This document shows, one piece after another, positions 1 through 7,935 of a stretch of DNA of 64,000 nt. This stretch comes from Marinobacter sp. DY40_1A1 (GTDB lineage: Bacteria > Pseudomonadota > Gammaproteobacteria > Pseudomonadales > Oleiphilaceae). Each line of letters begins with the position of its first letter. Position 1 is the first letter of the stretch. The translations under genes were made by a program, and so were the position numbers. The DNA lies in the NCBI RefSeq assembly GCF_016597815.1, contig NZ_VCHA01000008.1, forward strand, positions 1 through 64,000. The letters run 5' to 3'. Under the pieces are notes generated by a model. The model saw only the letters and a list, made by a program, of their open reading frames with translations, did not search any database and was not told where the DNA came from.

Positions 1-40
1 ACGTTTTCGGTAAGGGCGGGTTACGCTTACGTTGTTCATA

Positions 41-74
41 GATAGTGTCCACTAAAGAATAAGTGGACACTATC
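41..74. repeat. Perfect 13-bp inverted repeat at the start of the reverse transcriptase
   Basis: Arms gatagtgtccact (41-53) and agtggacactatc (62-74) are exact reverse complements separated by 8 nt. The GTG start of the reverse transcriptase (63) lies inside the right arm, and an in-frame TAA (60-62) sits directly before it. It could be an operator, the 3' edge of a retron non-coding RNA, or a translation-controlling hairpin. The sequence does not decide between these. Confidence 0.7.
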
Positions 75-890
75 TTGAAGCCTTCGGCATCACACTCAAG
101 ATGGGTTTGCCGGACGCTTACACTCCTTCGCATCCATAAAAGGTTGAACTCTCTTCTGAATCGGATCGAAAAGCCTGACTATTTGATGTCTGGCGTCCGA
201 GGGCGCTCTCATGTTGATAATGCTAAACGACATCTAGGTCACCATGCGGTTGTAAAAGTTGATATAAAAAAGTTCTACCCTTCGACCACAAAGAGCATTG
301 TGAGCCGGGGACTGAGGAAGACATTTCGTTGTTCAGAGGATATAGCTGAAACATTGGCGGAACTGTCGACAGTTCGTTCTTATATCCCAACTGGCAGCCC
401 CCTTAGTCAAAGCATGGCATTTATGGTGAACCTTCCAGCGTTCAACCATATTAATGCGTATTCTAGGTCCCGTAATCTCAGGTTTACACTCTACGTCGAT
501 GACTTGACGTTCTCGGGAGAGAAAATCCCCAAAGACTTTGTTTCCTATGTACAGAATTACCTTAAAAACAGCAGGGGTTACGGCAGCCATAAGATTCGAA
601 GATACAGCGCGAGCACAGAGAAAGTCATTACAGGCGTTGTCCTTGACGGGAACAATGCCAAGGTCAAACGAACACAAAGAAGAGTCATAGCTAGTCTTTA
701 TCGCAGCATCCCTTACTATTGTGAACCGGTTCGTCGAGAAGACGCAGCGACGATTAAGTTCTTCCAAAGAATAATAGGTCATCTTTTCTCGGCGGGTGAA
801 ATCAGCCCTGGATACCGGAATCTTGGAGCGAAGACTGTCGCAAAGCGTAAAGCTGCCGGGGTTAGAGCTCAAAATCAGAACACTATCTAG
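63..890 (+). CDS. Retron-type reverse transcriptase, short N-terminus
   Basis: This is an RNA-directed DNA polymerase of the bacterial retron type. Visible motifs are NAKRH (residues 53-57, the retron NAxxH box), VKVDIKKFYPS (64-74, first catalytic Asp), PTGSPLSQ (109-116), the catalytic YVDD (144-147) and ITG (189-191, matching the retron VTG box that helps recognise the partner RNA). Retron enzymes are usually about 300-320 residues. Here roughly 40-50 N-terminal residues are missing, and an in-frame stop directly upstream of the GTG at 63 blocks any extension. The gene may therefore be N-terminally truncated, or may use an unusual start inside the inverted repeat. A retron msr-msd RNA would be expected just upstream, mostly outside the window. 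It converges on the replication gene with a 4-nt overlap of their ends. No fused effector domain is seen. Confidence 0.8.
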   Translation: MDTILKPSASHSRWVCRTLTLLRIHKRLNSLLNRIEKPDYLMSGVRGRSHVDNAKRHLGHHAVVKVDIKKFYPSTTKSIVSRGLRKTFRCSEDIAETLAELSTVRSYIPTGSPLSQSMAFMVNLPAFNHINAYSRSRNLRFTLYVDDLTFSGEKIPKDFVSYVQNYLKNSRGYGSHKIRRYSASTEKVITGVVLDGNNAKVKRTQRRVIASLYRSIPYYCEPVRREDAATIKFFQRIIGHLFSAGEISPGYRNLGAKTVAKRKAAGVRAQNQNTI

Positions 891-2659
891 GGTGGTCGCT
901 GCTCAATCCCAGTACAGTTATTGACAGAACTCCAAGGTGGCGGGAAATCCTCACTGTTCAGCTTCTCCCATGCATAAGCGGTGTCGTCAGGAAGTGCGTC
1001 AATTTCCGCAAGTGTCACTTCACGGACTTGAGAGAGGCGTTGAAGGCGTTCGAGCCAGGAGTCGTGCGATGTGGAGGTTAATTCTATCGTTCGCTGCGGT
1101 CGTTTCACCTCCCACCGTAAAGTTCTCGTAATCCAGTATCGACCCCGAGCATAAAGACCAAACAACTTGCCCTTGGAGAGCTCGCCATACTGGTTAATGG
1201 GGCAATCAAGGTATTCTCCAGTGTCCTGATCGAACTCCAGCCATTTGGCCGCTTTTATAGGGTGGTCGGCACGCTTGGCACACGGGCCATACATAGCCGT
1301 AACGAATCCCGCCCAATCGCTGTTGTCCGCTGCAACTCGAGCAGCCTCTACGGTTTCATCATCTGAGTGCTCTAAACGTCTAAGTTCCCGCCAAACGGTA
1401 ACCGGTGGGCCTCCAATTTGCTGAAACTGGCGAATTCCGTGAATGCTTGCCCAGGCACGAACACGGGGAGCTACGTCTTTGGTGAGGTTGCCATGCCAAT
1501 CCTCAGCGTCGCTCCCGTCCTCCTTGAAATCACCATCGATGTTCTTGCAAATGTACTTCACGATATAGCCAGTTGCTGAGCCACGTTCGTAGTCGATATC
1601 CACTGCATCAAACCTGAACTCGTCGGCTCCAGGTTCATCGCCATCTTCAAGCAAAGCATATTCACGCATTATCTCGACGAGCCGGTTCTTTTCGCTCGGT
1701 TCGATAAACAATAAAAGATGCCAATGCGGAGTTCCGTCATGGTGTGGTTCGGTGATGCGAAATCCGTAAATGCGGATGTCTTCACGATCTAACTGAGCCC
1801 GAATACGCGCCCAAATTCCCGTGAGGTATTGTTGGGCTTTTTTTGGTGTCGAGCCGCTGTACTTTGGGTTTGGTTGGCCAGTGGCTTTAACTGGGTGGTA
1901 TTTGCTTGGCGTCGTTAGGGTAAGGAACACTCCGTCGTGACCCAGTTGGCGAGCGATAGTCTCGAAGCCGGATGCTCGAACAATCAGCTCGGATCTTCGA
2001 ACGTAAGGGTTACTGACAGAAAGCGAAGCCAGCTCTGCAAGGGTGTACTCTTGGCATTGGTCGTTCACAGCTATCATTTCTTCAAGCAACGAGCGGTTTC
2101 TGGTCAGCTGTTCGAGATGAAGTTTTAACCCCCAGTCTGATACGTAAATGCCTTTTTGTTTTGAGACCAGGCCGTAGTTGCGGGCGACGTTGTCCAGCAC
2201 TTGCTTCTGCTCTTTCCGTAACAGACGGCGCCACCAGCGGTCGTTTTTAGTTCGCTCAATCCGGCTGTTGTCCGTCTCTCCATCGGGAAGCGAAAAGCCG
2301 TAACGAGCAAGCAGTTTGGCAATGGCTTTCAGGGCAGTGGCGGGATCTTTGATTCGCGCGTTGATTTCTCCACAGGTTCTTGCTTTGGCTTTTGCAAAAT
2401 CGATGATCTGAGCATCATCTACGGTAAGTTTGAGGTCTCGCCGTTGGAGTTTTTCAATTAAGTTTTCGAGGGCTGTTTCCAATGCCACGCACCCCTGTTC
2501 CTGACCTATTAGGTACAGGCGAGGTTCAAGCTTTGGAAATACCTGGGGGAGCCGTTGCCGAAAATCTGTTACTGCCAGTCGGGTTTGTCGGGTACCAATG
2601 GTGTAGAGGCGACCTTCAGTGCGGTAGTAACGGAAATCTCGTTGATTAGGGGAGGTCAT
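887..2659 (-). CDS. Replication endonuclease, phage P2 gpA-like (HUH, two-tyrosine)
   Basis: This is a rolling-circle replication initiator that nicks one strand at the element's origin and stays linked through tyrosine. The HUH metal-binding motif is PHWHLLLF (His312 and His314). The YIVKY motif (Tyr365, Tyr369) supplies the paired catalytic tyrosines typical of the phage GPA family. The 590-residue length fits that family. It is the last gene of a leftward operon with 4-nt overlaps from the AlpA-like gene through the 87-residue gene, so expression is probably translationally coupled. Its presence suggests the excised element can replicate as a circle. Confidence 0.88.
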   Translation of the reverse strand: MTSPNQRDFRYYRTEGRLYTIGTRQTRLAVTDFRQRLPQVFPKLEPRLYLIGQEQGCVALETALENLIEKLQRRDLKLTVDDAQIIDFAKAKARTCGEINARIKDPATALKAIAKLLARYGFSLPDGETDNSRIERTKNDRWWRRLLRKEQKQVLDNVARNYGLVSKQKGIYVSDWGLKLHLEQLTRNRSLLEEMIAVNDQCQEYTLAELASLSVSNPYVRRSELIVRASGFETIARQLGHDGVFLTLTTPSKYHPVKATGQPNPKYSGSTPKKAQQYLTGIWARIRAQLDREDIRIYGFRITEPHHDGTPHWHLLLFIEPSEKNRLVEIMREYALLEDGDEPGADEFRFDAVDIDYERGSATGYIVKYICKNIDGDFKEDGSDAEDWHGNLTKDVAPRVRAWASIHGIRQFQQIGGPPVTVWRELRRLEHSDDETVEAARVAADNSDWAGFVTAMYGPCAKRADHPIKAAKWLEFDQDTGEYLDCPINQYGELSKGKLFGLYARGRYWITRTLRWEVKRPQRTIELTSTSHDSWLERLQRLSQVREVTLAEIDALPDDTAYAWEKLNSEDFPPPWSSVNNCTGIEQRPP

Positions 2660-2919
2660 TGAACCCTCCCGTAACGGTTTGGCTTCGTTACCGTAACGAA
2701 AAGCTGTTCGGCTGAGTGAGCCGTTAACGTAACAATCCGAGCAGGTTCCGTTAGATCGTTATTTGCGTTTTGACCTACCTGTAGGTTAATGGTGTGGGTG
2801 AGCACTATGGCATGTACCCTTTGGCGCACCTGAGGTGAACCTAGTGCGCTCTGATACCTATACCTAATAGGGGAAGGTTTCTCACTTTCTGATATTACGT
2901 GACGGAGAGTAGCCATCAC
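2656..2919 (-). CDS. Small hypothetical protein of the replication operon
   Basis: This 87-residue product has no domain I recognise, and it has no signal peptide or membrane segment. Its ends overlap both neighbours by 4 nt (2656-2659 and 2916-2919), the ATGA-type coupling expected of a real operon gene between the regulator and the replication protein. The composition is rich in Thr, Arg and Val. It may be a replication accessory or regulatory factor, but that rests only on position. Confidence 0.6.
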   Translation of the reverse strand: MMATLRHVISESEKPSPIRYRYQSALGSPQVRQRVHAIVLTHTINLQVGQNANNDLTEPARIVTLTAHSAEQLFVTVTKPNRYGRVQ

Positions 2920-3119
2920 GCAATCTCAGATGTAGATAGTCGAACCTGTTTGTTGATGTAGTCGTGAAGGTCGCTCAGCCGATATCGAACGGCGCGACTA
3001 CCGATTTTGATGAAGGGAACCCGGGCACCGGCCCAACGGTCGCGCTCAAGGAACGCTTTGCTGACGCCAAGGTAGTTAGCGGCTTCACTTGTGGTAAGTA
3101 AATTTTGGATCATGGTCAT
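2916..3119 (-). CDS. AlpA-family helix-turn-helix regulator/excisionase
   Basis: This 67-residue DNA-binding protein matches the AlpA/MerR-like HTH_17 pattern, with LLTTSEAANYLGVSKAFLER near the N-terminus and a following wing that includes PFIKIGSRAVRYRLSDL. AlpA-type proteins on integrative elements activate integrase or excision genes, or act directly as excisionase. It is the first gene of the leftward replication operon and is preceded by the palindromic direct-repeat region at 3179-3218, which could be its own operator. Confidence 0.85.
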   Translation of the reverse strand: MTMIQNLLTTSEAANYLGVSKAFLERDRWAGARVPFIKIGSRAVRYRLSDLHDYINKQVRLSTSEIA

Positions 3120-3178
3120 ACTCCTGTCTGGATCGTATGACGCCTAGCTTGTTATGAGTGAGAAGGGGTTGGAACACG

Positions 3179-3218
3179 CCTAGGGGGTAGAGATATATTC
3201 CTAGGGGGTAGGAATATA
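3179..3218. promoter_or_regulatory. Direct repeats overlapping a palindrome upstream of the AlpA-like gene
   Basis: The 12-mer cctagggggtag occurs at 3179-3190 and 3200-3211, a 21-bp period that places both copies on the same face of the helix. Overlapping the second copy is an inverted repeat, tatattcct (3194-3202) and aggaatata (3210-3218). It lies about 60-100 bp upstream of the leftward operon and 140-180 bp upstream of the rightward unknown gene. This suggests a regulator operator between divergent promoters. Rep iterons are an alternative. Confidence 0.5.
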
Positions 3219-3355
3219 AGTGGGTATCTCTCACTAAGGACTGTATTTTGGGTGAGTCTATATCAATGGTTGATCTCGAAAGCTGTATTTATTGGCGGTA
3301 TGATCGAGAGCACTAAGGGATAATGTGATTAAGCATTAGGAATTTGGAGGCGTAG

Positions 3356-4156
3356 GTGGGCAGGAGATCAGTTGAAGGATACGAGGGAGGGAATTGGCCA
3401 AGTACAACGGGCAATCCATCTGGTGGTGGGCGCGGTAACGGAGAGTCTTTAGATGCACGGGATGATGACCTCGAAAGCGATCCGAGTTACGTAAAACCAA
3501 GCGATAAGTCTTGCTGGGACGCAGTGCATAAAGCATACAGTGAACTCGCGTCAGAATCCTTCCGGTCAATGCCCCCGATGCCATTACAGGCACGTAGGTA
3601 CGAAGGTGCCATAACGCGTTTCGAAAACTATGGAAATCAAGTGTTGTTTCAGGTTGATACAGACCTGAGAGAGTCTCCATTCAAAATATCTGAACAGCTG
3701 GTTGGCTATTGGAAAGGTCAGTGTCTTCAGCATTTTTCTACCCATAATTTGATCGGCGATCGAGTGAGGTTCATCGGTTCTAGAAAACCGTTGTTTGATA
3801 ACCCCTGGATGAGAGTCAATCGATTTGAAAACCTTAACTGGTCTGAAGAGAGGTTTGTCCACGATGCCTCCCTATTTCAACTAGAAAATAAACTGAGACT
3901 GGGCGACCTTGGAGATAGATCGATTATTCGAGACTCTTTGGGCCATGAAAATAAAAAGCACTGGTTCTTATTGTCAGGCAACTATATCTGTCGCAGCGTT
4001 GGCTTCGTTACGCTAGAGCAGGCCTCGGCGTGGATAGCCTCGATTGAAACCAACTTACAATGGCGCGAGGGATGCAGGTTCAGCATCCATAAAAACTGGT
4101 TTGAATGCAGTATTGTCGATGCCAGTGGGGCTATGCCACAGTCTTGGCCTTCCTAG
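3356..4156 (+). CDS. Hypothetical cargo protein with Gly/Ser-rich N-terminus
   Basis: I do not recognise the family of this 266-residue protein. It begins with GTG preceded by ggagg six bases upstream. Residues 1-45 are low-complexity and rich in Gly, Ser, Asn and Asp, and the rest looks like a mixed globular domain with many aromatic residues (WFLLSGNYICRSVGF near residue 205). There is no signal peptide, no clear membrane segment and no catalytic motif. It is monocistronic, transcribed away from the AlpA operon, and sits in the segment between regulator and integrase where integrative elements often carry defence or fitness cargo. That position is the only hint at its role. Confidence 0.7.
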   Translation: MGRRSVEGYEGGNWPSTTGNPSGGGRGNGESLDARDDDLESDPSYVKPSDKSCWDAVHKAYSELASESFRSMPPMPLQARRYEGAITRFENYGNQVLFQVDTDLRESPFKISEQLVGYWKGQCLQHFSTHNLIGDRVRFIGSRKPLFDNPWMRVNRFENLNWSEERFVHDASLFQLENKLRLGDLGDRSIIRDSLGHENKKHWFLLSGNYICRSVGFVTLEQASAWIASIETNLQWREGCRFSIHKNWFECSIVDASGAMPQSWPS

Positions 4157-4203
4157 TTCGGACTTTCAGCTTAGGTGGAGCTAAATACTGCGACAGTGCG
4201 CCG

Positions 4204-4238
4204 TTTGTAGTTGGAGGCAGTCAACTACCAACTACAAA
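4204..4238. terminator. Hairpin between convergent cargo genes
   Basis: Stem tttgtagttgg (4204-4214) pairs perfectly with ccaactacaaa (4228-4238) across a 13-nt loop. It lies between the ends of the convergent genes at 4156 and 4242. There is no T-run after the stem in either direction, so terminator function is likely from position but not certain. Confidence 0.45.
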
Positions 4239-4241
4239 AAA

Positions 4242-5072
4242 TTAAAGTGTTCTAAGAAGCTTTTTTTTGTGAATTCCAATCCAAATGCTTATTCGGTGGG
4301 CAGGATCGTCGGTTCTCAGCACATGATCCACTTCATTAATAAAATCATCATATAGCCGGGATGCTGCGTGTCGGTTTGTGAGGTGCTGATATCTTTCATC
4401 ATAGACCGCCATCAATTTTGTGTTCAAGGTTGCGAATGCGCTGTTCTTGGCTTTGGCACCACGTTTGCCCGAATTTTTTGCCCGTAATTGAGAAAAGTGG
4501 ATTCCATCGATGAAGGCAATCAAGTCACGAGCCTCAGATAACAAGCTATCACGTGCGCTGATGGCTGTGTGATAGAGCGAATCTTGTACATCAAACTCGC
4601 TATTATCTCCCCAAGAGCGATCCATATACTGTGTTTCTCCGCGGCCATACGCGGTTAACCGTTCATGGGTTTCAATCGCTTCAAAACATTTGCCCAAGGC
4701 GAGAACCGCAAAATAGTCCTCTGGTGTAGCGTTTGGAAATTCCGCTTGGTCGTTAAGATCGTAATCTTCAAACAGTGCCAGTATTTTCCGAGGATCCGTT
4801 AGAAAGACTACCGTCTTCTCTCGGCTCTGCCCAAATATAAGTTCGTGCCTAAATCGTTGCTCGGCGTTCGTCATTAACCAGTTTGAGAACTCGATTGCAA
4901 ACTGCAGCTCAGCAAGTGATCGTCCCTGTAATTGCTCTTGGCAGCTTTCAATAAGATAGCCAAATGCCATAGTGAAATCTTTATGTCTGGCTTTAAGCGG
5001 CTCCTCCAAACACATGTCATAAGGCTCAAACGGATCTCGGCGATCAAAAAGTTCAGAGTCAAGAAGCGACAT
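4242..5072 (-). CDS. Hypothetical cargo protein downstream of the integrase
   Basis: This 276-residue, mostly helical, acidic and hydrophilic protein belongs to no family I recognise. The reading frame is open to 5150, but the ATG at 5072 has an aaggaa ribosome site and gives a natural start (MSLLDSELF). It overlaps the integrase end by 14 nt, so the two genes are probably co-transcribed. A short basic patch (SGKRGAKAKN) lies near residue 200. No membrane segment, secretion signal or enzyme motif is visible. Its position in the integrase operon suggests element-specific cargo or regulation. Confidence 0.7.
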   Translation of the reverse strand: MSLLDSELFDRRDPFEPYDMCLEEPLKARHKDFTMAFGYLIESCQEQLQGRSLAELQFAIEFSNWLMTNAEQRFRHELIFGQSREKTVVFLTDPRKILALFEDYDLNDQAEFPNATPEDYFAVLALGKCFEAIETHERLTAYGRGETQYMDRSWGDNSEFDVQDSLYHTAISARDSLLSEARDLIAFIDGIHFSQLRAKNSGKRGAKAKNSAFATLNTKLMAVYDERYQHLTNRHAASRLYDDFINEVDHVLRTDDPAHRISIWIGIHKKKLLRTL

Positions 5073-6267
5073 CAACAGATTCCTTGTTGAAGTGGTTAAT
5101 AAAAAAATCAGTGATCTTTTGCATAGGCAGCCGCAGGCGCTCCACATCAAAGATGATGTAACCGTCAGTCACGTCGTTAGGATCCTTGTGGTTCATTAGC
5201 CGTTTCAGGGCGTAGGCCGGAATATCGAGTCGTTCAGCAGCGGTGATAAAGGTGCGCCTCAGATCGTGCAGAGTGAAGGTAACACCCGACAGTTTAGAGA
5301 CGCGCTGAATGGCAGTGCGTGGCTCGGATAAATGCCCGCGCTCCGCGTCGCTCGGAAACACATAAGGGCTTTCTTGCTCTTTAAATCGGCGTAACAGCAG
5401 CACTTCAATGGCATCGCTGAACGGTAACCGATGAACGCGCCCGTTTTTGGTCTCAGTGATCGTCAGAGTTTTGTCTTTAAAATCCACCTGTTCCCAAGTG
5501 AGGGTTGCAGCTTCAGTTCGGCGCAGGCCAGTGAGCAGCACCAGATGCAGATAGTCCCGCGTCGTTTGGGTGTTCAGTTGCATTGTGGCGTCGTACCAAG
5601 CCTTGAGCTGATGATCCTTGATCAGGCTTTGTCGGCGTTCAACCTTATACCAGGCACGTTGATGGCTCAGTACATCAACAGGGTTTGCCACCAGGAAGGG
5701 TTTGCCGGAGGCGTCTTGGTAACGCTGCAAGGCGTGATTAAACACGGCCCGTAGAATCCGCATCCCATTGTCAGCCCGAGCAGGGCTGCGCTGTCCGTAT
5801 TCGGTATGGCGATTCAGCACCATATCCCGGTTGATGTCTTTAAGGGCTTTGCTTTGCCAGTCCTTGAACATCTCCCGCATAGAACGGTTGTAGTCGTTGA
5901 GCGTATTAGGCTTCAGGCTTTTACGGGTAAACAGGTAATCTTCGAAGGCATCTTTTAACGTGATGCGTTGCGCGCGCTGTTCCTGAACTTCACGGATCGG
6001 GTCTATCCCGGTCGCAACTTTACCCAGAAATTTCTGGGCTTCCTTGCGCGCTTGTTCCAGGGTCAGGTTGCCATAGCGGCCAAGCGTCTTTCGTTTAACC
6101 CGGCCATCGACTCGTTTTTCTACGATGAACGATTTGGCTCCACCACTGGTCACCCGTAAACCAAAACCCGAGATGACTGAATCCCGATAAAAAGCCTGGC
6201 TGGATTTACCGTCCGGGCCGATCTGGGGCAGGGGAACTTTGTCGATAAAGCTCTTGGTAATTCTCAA
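5059..6267 (-). CDS. Tyrosine recombinase integrase, P4-type with DUF4102 N-terminus
   Basis: This is a site-specific recombinase that inserts and excises the element at tRNA-Leu. Residues 1-90 form the DUF4102/Arm-binding region, residues 100-190 the SAM-like core-binding domain, and residues 215-385 the catalytic domain. Catalytic residues can be read as Arg249 (LTGLRRTE), His334 and Arg337 (LHDLRRTF), His360 (LMNHKD) and Tyr370 (DGYIIF). The 402-residue length is normal. It probably starts at a TTG with ggag upstream. The gene lies about 200 bp from the tRNA scar and points inward, which is usual for such elements. Confidence 0.92.
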   Translation of the reverse strand: MRITKSFIDKVPLPQIGPDGKSSQAFYRDSVISGFGLRVTSGGAKSFIVEKRVDGRVKRKTLGRYGNLTLEQARKEAQKFLGKVATGIDPIREVQEQRAQRITLKDAFEDYLFTRKSLKPNTLNDYNRSMREMFKDWQSKALKDINRDMVLNRHTEYGQRSPARADNGMRILRAVFNHALQRYQDASGKPFLVANPVDVLSHQRAWYKVERRQSLIKDHQLKAWYDATMQLNTQTTRDYLHLVLLTGLRRTEAATLTWEQVDFKDKTLTITETKNGRVHRLPFSDAIEVLLLRRFKEQESPYVFPSDAERGHLSEPRTAIQRVSKLSGVTFTLHDLRRTFITAAERLDIPAYALKRLMNHKDPNDVTDGYIIFDVERLRLPMQKITDFFINHFNKESVDVAS

Positions 6268-6462
6268 GGGTAGGGCTCCACTCGAATTCGCCGGAAAGTC
6301 TCTTGCGCCTAAATGTAGACGCTATGTAGACAAAATTGGTTAAATTCTAGCGGATTTCTTCAAACAACTGCAAATATCGTTTTCTACGAATGCCACATAG
6401 TGCGCTGTTTTATATCGCTTATTAAAGCGATTTCAAATTTGTTCAAAGAAGGGCGCTAATAA

Positions 6463-6517
6463 CTTAAAATCTCTCGACCTTCGGGTCGTGCCGGTTCGAT
6501 TCCGGCCCGGAGCACCA
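6463..6517 (+). other. Attachment site: 3' half of tRNA-Leu(UAA)
   Basis: The segment reads as the anticodon loop (cttaaaa), the 3' anticodon stem (tctct), the long variable arm cgacc-ttcg-ggtcg, the T arm gccgg-ttcgatt-ccggc, the acceptor ccggagc and then ACCA. The long variable arm and TAA anticodon identify tRNA-Leu(UAA). The bases upstream do not form the 5' anticodon stem, D arm or acceptor strand, so this is only the duplicated 3' half left by integration. The identity block with the intact tRNA probably begins in the anticodon loop. It is not a functional tRNA. Confidence 0.85.
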
Positions 6518-6794
6518 TTAAAGTCAGCTTTCCACGACGTTTAATACTCAATACATTTGAAATCCGCTCAAACTGGATAGCCTTCCAGGCTTGAACGCCG
6601 AAGGCGAGGCAAAGGCTTTGTGCCGCCTGCGCTTTACAGCTATCTGCGCGCCTACCACTGTTTTTTTATACAGCACTGTTGAATTCACGAAATCAGGAAG
6701 CCACGCATTTTCATGGAGCTCGCGGTAATACTGAACTAACCTGCTTTTAAATTTGAGACTGAATACGAGAGGCGAGCTTGGAAACAACCAAAAA

Positions 6795-7013
6795 ATGAGA
6801 AGTGATCTGAGAGCCAAAATAGTCGAAGTGTGTGACAAAAAAATTGCAGCTAAAGGCAGCACTGTCAGCCTTTCTTTCTATGCATTCTTCGCCAACAAAA
6901 ATGATGACGCAGAGCGGTTAATGGAAGTAGCTACATGGTGGATACAGACGCACCAGCTTGATCATTTTGAAAAAGCACAGAAAATCAGAGGGATGATAAA
7001 GGACGGGCTTTGA
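6795..7013 (+). CDS. Small hypothetical protein
   Basis: This 72-residue soluble, helical, charged product begins at the ATG at 6795 (MRSDLRAKIVEV). The open frame reaches back to 6753, but I see no better start. No known domain is recognised. The 277 bases before it (6518-6794) hold no gene I can support, and neither do the 187 bases after it. Both flanks show broken coding-like stretches on the minus strand, so this may be a disturbed zone beside the insertion site. Confidence 0.45.
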   Translation: MRSDLRAKIVEVCDKKIAAKGSTVSLSFYAFFANKNDDAERLMEVATWWIQTHQLDHFEKAQKIRGMIKDGL

Positions 7014-7200
7014 TCTCGGGTGAATAACAGATAATCACTCCAGCCATGGCGACTCACAAAGGGTAATTACCTTATCTCTGGCTTTGGAACGGAAAACTAG
7101 CTGGCGATCGGTGACGAATTCGATTAAGCCCAAGAACATATCGGTTGACGAATTAATGCGCCGGGCAGGGGTGTAGCAGCATTGAATACGGAGTAAACCA

Positions 7201-7881
7201 ATGACCAATGAAAAAATCGTACTGATCACAGGTGCCTCTAGCGGTATTGGTGCAGCCACAGCTGAGAAACTCATCGAGGCGGGGCACAAAGTCGTTATTA
7301 CGGCGAGAAGTACCGGCAAGCTAAACGACATAGTCAAAAGGTGGGGCAACGACAGGGTTTTAGCGGTAACGGCAGACGTGTCCAAGCTAAACGAAATTAC
7401 AAACGTGGTGGATAAAGCCATAGAAACATTCGGCAGACTCGATGTGGTGTTCGCTAATGCAGGCACAGGCGTTAACGCTCCGGGCATCGAAAACGGTGAT
7501 CCTGACGAATGGAAAACGATGCTGGACGTGAATATCAATGCGCTGTTGTTTACCGCCAAAGCCAGCCTGCCCGCATTAAAAGAAACCCAGGGGCACTTTA
7601 TTATTACCAGCTCCATTGCGGGCAAGATCACATTGAAAGGTTCTGTGTATGGTGCCTCGAAGTGGTTTGCTTACGGATTTGGCCAAAATCTAGCCGCCGA
7701 AATGGCTGAATGGAACGGTCGTTGTACCACCATCTGCCCCGGCATGGTCAATACGCCCTTTTTTGATGAGGCCAAGCCAGACAAGCTAGACCCCAGCGAT
7801 ATAGCCGATGCGGTTGTGTATGCTATTTCTGCCGACCCTAGATGCGATGTGCGTGAAATTACGCTGATGCCAACTAAGTAA
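7201..7881 (+). CDS. Short-chain dehydrogenase/reductase (SDR)
   Basis: This is a classical NAD(P)-dependent oxidoreductase of 226 residues. It shows the cofactor motif TGASSGIG (10-17), NAG (86-88), the catalytic Ser (around 138), Tyr150 and Lys154 (YGASK), and PG after strand beta-6 (CPGMVNTPF). Length and motifs fit a small cytosolic SDR. Its substrate cannot be told. A GNAT gene follows after a 54-bp gap, and the two are not clearly linked by function. Confidence 0.88.
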   Translation: MTNEKIVLITGASSGIGAATAEKLIEAGHKVVITARSTGKLNDIVKRWGNDRVLAVTADVSKLNEITNVVDKAIETFGRLDVVFANAGTGVNAPGIENGDPDEWKTMLDVNINALLFTAKASLPALKETQGHFIITSSIAGKITLKGSVYGASKWFAYGFGQNLAAEMAEWNGRCTTICPGMVNTPFFDEAKPDKLDPSDIADAVVYAISADPRCDVREITLMPTK

Positions 7882-7935
7882 TTGGTCTTGAGCGACATTC
7901 GTTATCTGCGGCTTTATATTTTTCAAGGAACTAGC

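Larger units (their letters stand above)
1..6517. mobile_element. Right part of an integrative element inserted in tRNA-Leu(UAA)
   Basis: The stretch carries a tyrosine integrase, an AlpA-like regulator, an HUH replication protein, a retron-type reverse transcriptase and two unknown cargo-type genes. It ends exactly at a tRNA 3' half that has no 5' half, the usual scar of tRNA-targeted integration. Chromosomal genes of ordinary type begin to the right. The intact tRNA-Leu and the left end should lie before position 1, so the element's full length is unknown. The phage-type Rep together with the lack of visible conjugation or capsid genes suggests a small phage-satellite or plasmid-like integrative element, but the unseen left part could change that reading. 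Confidence 0.8.

Noticed and set aside
7035..7631. A minus-strand frame of 198 residues overlapping the SDR gene.
   Set aside because: Its main part lies opposite a gene with full SDR motifs and has no family pattern, so it is a shadow. Only its last 40 residues beyond the SDR start look coding, and they lack a start.
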